The notes below the pieces were generated by a model, which worked only from the letters and a program-made list of their open reading frames with translations, ran no database searches and had not been told where the DNA came from. 64,000 bases of DNA, taken from positions 14,019-78,018 of the forward strand of contig SZPK01000011.1 of NCBI GenBank assembly GCA_030263665.1, written 5' to 3'. This document shows, piece by piece, positions 60,788 through 64,000 of this stretch; the stretch's first letter is position 1, and each line of letters starts with the position of its first letter. The translations under genes were made by a program, and so were the position numbers. Origin of the DNA: Villigracilis sp024434165. GTDB taxonomy: Bacteria > Chloroflexota > Anaerolineae > Anaerolineales > Villigracilaceae.

Positions 60788-63700
60788 TCAAACGCTGTAT
60801 TCCACGCGGTTGCGCCCGTTGTGCTTCGCGGTGTACATGGCTTGATCGGCGCGGTTGATGAGGATATCGAGCGTAGAGGTGTTCTCGTCGGTACATGCCA
60901 CCCCCAGGCTCGCCGTTATGTTGATGTCCACGCCTTCCGAAATGTTGACGAACATTGCGGCAATGGCGCTGCCCAGGCGTTTTGCCACGCGCAGGCTTGC
61001 GGTCAGGTCGGTGTTGGGAAGGAGAATGACGATCTCTTCGCCGCCGTAGCGTCCCACCAGGTCAATATCACGCACGCATTTTTTGCACTGCAGGGCGAAT
61101 TGACGCAGGACCTTGTCGCCGGCGTCGTGACCATGCGTGTCGTTGATCTTTTTGAAGTGGTCAATATCTGCCATGATGGCGGAAAACTTTCTGTTTCCCT
61201 CCATTGACCTTTGGAATTCGATCATGCCGAATTGAAGCAAGCCGCGCCGGTTGTAGATTTCCGTGAGCGGGTCAATGACAGCCTGCTCCTTTGTCTCGCT
61301 GAAGAGGCGGGCGTTTTCGAGCGCCACAGCCACCTGGTCTGCGAAGATGGAGGCGAGGTTGGTATCCTCTTCGGTGAAATTGCCCGGTTTGGAACTGTCA
61401 ATGGCGAGCAGCCCGATAATCTTCCCCTGGGCGATCAGCGGCACGCCCAGCCACGAGCGGATGTGGTTGTGCGGCGGCTCATTGAACTTTTGATAAATCT
61501 TCCCCACTTCCGTTAAATTGAGAGGTTTGCCGGTCTGAATCACCTCGCTGTTTGGGTTGTCGCCGGGGATCAGGAAGCGCATTCCAAGCACGTCTTCCGG
61601 GTTTTCCCAGCCGCGTCCGCCCATGATGACCAGTTCATTTTCCTCCAGCAATTGCACCGATGCGCTGTCATACGGCACCATCCGGTGGAGTTGTTCGAGG
61701 ATGTGGTTGACCGCCTGGTCCATTTCCAGTTTTTCCGTGATCGCCAGCCCGACTTTTCGCAGGGTTTCGGAGGTGTCCGCCCGCTGTCTTGCCTCCTCCA
61801 CCGCCTTGAATTTTTCGAGCGCGAGGGCAATCAGCGCGGAGGCTTGCTCGCAGATGGCGATCTCCTCCTTTTGGAAATCGTGCTTCTTGCCAAACGCCAG
61901 TATCACCGCTCCCATCCTCTTTTCGCTGGCGATCAACGGCAGTACCAGCACGGATTTGGCGGCGAACTTTTGAATGATGCTTTTATCCGCGTAGAGGGTG
62001 GTGTTGGTATCCTCTACGACCAATGTGCGCCCAATGCGCAGTGCGGACTCGGTAAACGTGAGGTCGCCCTGCCTGGGTTTGAAGGTGGTGTACGCATCCG
62101 ACGACATTCCATAGGACGCCAGGGGGATGGGCAATTTGGAGGCGTCGTCCCACAAGGTGATGAAGCATCCGTCGGCGTGAATCAAGCCGCCCAGCCGCTC
62201 CACAACCACCTGTGCCATTTCTTTGATGTCGCCCGCCTGCAGGGAAATGCCCACGATTTCGTGCAGAAGGCTCAAGGCGCGCTGGCGGCGCAGGACTTGT
62301 TGTTCGGCGCGGGCGCGCGATTCCGCCGCCCCAAAGATGCTGGCGGCGGCATGGAAGGCATCCAGTTCCATGCCGGTCCACTTCCGTTCCTCGCGGCATT
62401 CGTCGAACATGAGGAAGCCCCACCAGTGGCTCTCCACGAAGATCGGGATTGCCGCAATGGAAAGACTCCCCAGCGGCTCGAAAAATTCCTGTTCCTCCTC
62501 CGGCAGGTCCTTTGTCAAGCCGAAAATGAGGTGCCCATCCGACATTGTGTTTTGCCACCTGTCGAATCCTTTTGCCTTCAAAGGGACATGCTGCAAAGCG
62601 GGGTTATTGACCTGGGGCGCAATGCCGGGAGCCGTCCACTCGTAGCACAGGCTGGAATGAACGACTTTGTTTTCATCCGTGTAATTGACCGCAACCAGGA
62701 CGCGGCTGACATCCGCCGCCCGTCCGAGTTTTCCCAGCACTTCGGGGATATTCCCTTCCCAGACGGGTGTGCGCAGAAACTGTTCCGCCGCATGGCTGAT
62801 GGCGGACATGATCGATTCGCGGCGGGCGAGCGCAAGTTCCGCCTCTCTGCTCCGGGTGACGTCGTGCAATATGACCATGCAATCGGAAACTTTCCGCCCT
62901 TGCGTCAATCTCGATGCGAGAACAGGGGAGATGGTCACTTCGTAGATTTTCGTCTGCCTGCCGCTTTCCAGCTGGATTTCCGCATGATGCTCGCCTTCCA
63001 CGAGATAAGGCGAGAGTTTTTCATGGAACGCCTGGGAGACCTGAGGGAAAAGCTGCCCGATCGCTTCGTCATCGCTGCGTCCGAGCAGCGCTTCCGCCGC
63101 GGGGTTGAGGTACAAAATGCGCTGCTGGGCGTTCAATACAATGACTCCGTCCCTCATGGTTTTTATGACGTTGATATGTTCCGGCGGCAGGACCTCCAAC
63201 AGGCGGTACTTGACGATTGCCCAGAAAAGCCCGATGGCGGTGGGCAGGAAGAACAGCGGTGTCAGGTCGAGGTTGTGAATGGGTCCGACCCCGGAGAGAA
63301 AGACCAAATTGCCGACCAGGGGAACCAGGATGCTCAGGATGACGAAACTGATTTGCGCGCGGTACATGCCGGGACGATGAATCAGTTCCATGATCAGAAT
63401 GCTGCTTGCAGCCAGCAAAAGCCCATAGAAAAACAATATCTGAATCCAGAAGAACAGACCGAAGCGGACGGAAAGCAGGGTCAACCCGCTCGACGTGACC
63501 GCGGTTTCGTCCGTCCACATCAGGCGGTGGAGCGGGTTTGTCCACACAAGAATTAATGTGAGAATGGGGATGACCCACAGAGCGGCCCTGGCGCGCCGCG
63601 TGAGCAGGTGGCTGTTGCCCGTGTATTCGAGCGCGAAGAACAGCATGGATAAGGGCGCGGTGACGATTCCGAAATATTCGATCTGCGAGAAGAGAATCTT

Positions 63701-63892
63701 TGTTTGAAGATCGGCGAAGAAGAGTTCCAGACTGTATCCGAACGACCAGATGGACATGCCGAGCATTACCCAGGCGAACGGTGTGACCGCTGCCGCCGGT
63801 CTCCTGTGCCAGGCATGCAGTCCCAGCAGCGCATACGGTATCGCAGCCAGGAGGTATACAAGCGGGACGAGAATTTCTGGGCGAGCGAACAT
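60788..63892 (-). CDS. Seven-transmembrane PAS-GAF-GGDEF sensor diguanylate cyclase
   Basis: 1034 residues. N-terminal seven-helix membrane sensor of the histidine-kinase type (about 10-215), PAS domain (about 225-345, RILYLNPAAEALLGRSDDEAIG), then three GAF-like regions (about 365-530, 545-700, 715-865). The GGDEF domain (about 870-1030) has active motif RYGGEEI and an inhibitory RxxD (RDID) before it. Synthesises c-di-GMP in response to a membrane or ligand signal. No EAL domain. With the GGDEF-EAL protein at 10403-12895 it suggests active c-di-GMP signalling in the host. Confidence 0.92.
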   Translation of the reverse strand: MFARPEILVPLVYLLAAIPYALLGLHAWHRRPAAAVTPFAWVMLGMSIWSFGYSLELFFADLQTKILFSQIEYFGIVTAPLSMLFFALEYTGNSHLLTRRARAALWVIPILTLILVWTNPLHRLMWTDETAVTSSGLTLLSVRFGLFFWIQILFFYGLLLAASSILIMELIHRPGMYRAQISFVILSILVPLVGNLVFLSGVGPIHNLDLTPLFFLPTAIGLFWAIVKYRLLEVLPPEHINVIKTMRDGVIVLNAQQRILYLNPAAEALLGRSDDEAIGQLFPQVSQAFHEKLSPYLVEGEHHAEIQLESGRQTKIYEVTISPVLASRLTQGRKVSDCMVILHDVTRSREAELALARRESIMSAISHAAEQFLRTPVWEGNIPEVLGKLGRAADVSRVLVAVNYTDENKVVHSSLCYEWTAPGIAPQVNNPALQHVPLKAKGFDRWQNTMSDGHLIFGLTKDLPEEEQEFFEPLGSLSIAAIPIFVESHWWGFLMFDECREERKWTGMELDAFHAAASIFGAAESRARAEQQVLRRQRALSLLHEIVGISLQAGDIKEMAQVVVERLGGLIHADGCFITLWDDASKLPIPLASYGMSSDAYTTFKPRQGDLTFTESALRIGRTLVVEDTNTTLYADKSIIQKFAAKSVLVLPLIASEKRMGAVILAFGKKHDFQKEEIAICEQASALIALALEKFKAVEEARQRADTSETLRKVGLAITEKLEMDQAVNHILEQLHRMVPYDSASVQLLEENELVIMGGRGWENPEDVLGMRFLIPGDNPNSEVIQTGKPLNLTEVGKIYQKFNEPPHNHIRSWLGVPLIAQGKIIGLLAIDSSKPGNFTEEDTNLASIFADQVAVALENARLFSETKEQAVIDPLTEIYNRRGLLQFGMIEFQRSMEGNRKFSAIMADIDHFKKINDTHGHDAGDKVLRQFALQCKKCVRDIDLVGRYGGEEIVILLPNTDLTASLRVAKRLGSAIAAMFVNISEGVDINITASLGVACTDENTSTLDILINRADQAMYTAKHNGRNRVEYSV

Positions 63893-64000
63893 CTTACTTA
63901 TATTTTACGTCTGATGTGAAATCAAAGCGCGAGGCTGAAAGTCTGAACATCAATATGGAAGTCAATGCGCAGCAAGTGGCGCAAAAGGTGGCTTGTCATT
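63893..64000. other. Right-edge intergenic region
   Basis: Upstream of the sensor gene. Minus-strand TAAAATATAAG lies close to the ATG, a possible -10 element. Nothing else was recognised before the window ends. Confidence 0.5.

Noticed and set aside
61652..63556. 634-codon plus-strand frame opposite the GAF-GGDEF gene
   Set aside because: Shadow frame with no domain features.

Overview
The window looks like a chromosomal segment of a GC-rich Chloroflexota bacterium, most likely class Anaerolineae. This is inferred from gene style: SHOCT-like hairpin proteins, Thr/Pro-rich lipoprotein linkers, a short IF-2, NBR1-type Ig domains, DUF5939-type cyclases, and many short dispersed repeats. No rRNA, tRNA, prophage, IS element or CRISPR array was recognised.

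Layout. 1-3.2 kb (+): three SHOCT-like hairpin proteins around an MFS transporter. 3.2-3.6 kb: a repeat-rich spacer. 3.7-15.1 kb: MFS exporter, GNAT, ketopantoate reductase (panE), HtrA-like protease plus LuxR regulator, class III cyclase, GGDEF-EAL protein and a large secreted surface protein. 15.6-23.7 kb (-): the nusA-ylxR-infB-rbfA-nrnA-truB information-processing operon, followed by ribF and a Nudix gene. 25-34.6 kb (-): an envelope block of four tandem L,D-transpeptidases, an N-acetylmuramoyl-L-alanine amidase, an S41 lipoprotein protease and another lipoprotein. 34.7-37.5 kb (+): an SDR with a clear palindromic operator, then an AT-richer type II restriction-modification pair with a BglII-type nuclease. 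37.5-47.9 kb: mixed housekeeping genes (metallophosphoesterase, GNATs, nitroreductase, plsY, JAMM peptidase, gyrB, DinB, NBR1-Ig lipid/surface protein). 48-49.6 kb (-): an AT-richer two-gene cassette of a three-Cys radical-SAM-like DUF5131 protein and its partner TcmP. 49.6-64 kb: FAD oxidoreductase, flippase-like membrane protein, YitT, panB, an unrecognised conserved protein, era, EamA, Elp3, cysH, a methyltransferase and a GAF/GGDEF sensor.

The most unusual signal is repeat invasion of coding genes. At least three short-repeat families that also occur between genes here lie in frame inside conserved proteins: a GC-rich palindrome/MITE-like element inside era between the G4 and G5 motifs; the CCCTCTCCC...GGGAGAGGGG element inside Elp3; and a TCAGT-type tandem repeat inside a methyltransferase. 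The intergenic copies allow direct alignment, and one (32452-32578) has terminal inverted repeats.

Several genes have a TATAAT 6-8 bases before the start codon, which suggests leaderless transcription. The DUF5131-TcmP cassette and the four-transpeptidase block, with two altered active-site motifs, are the best leads for under-described systems.
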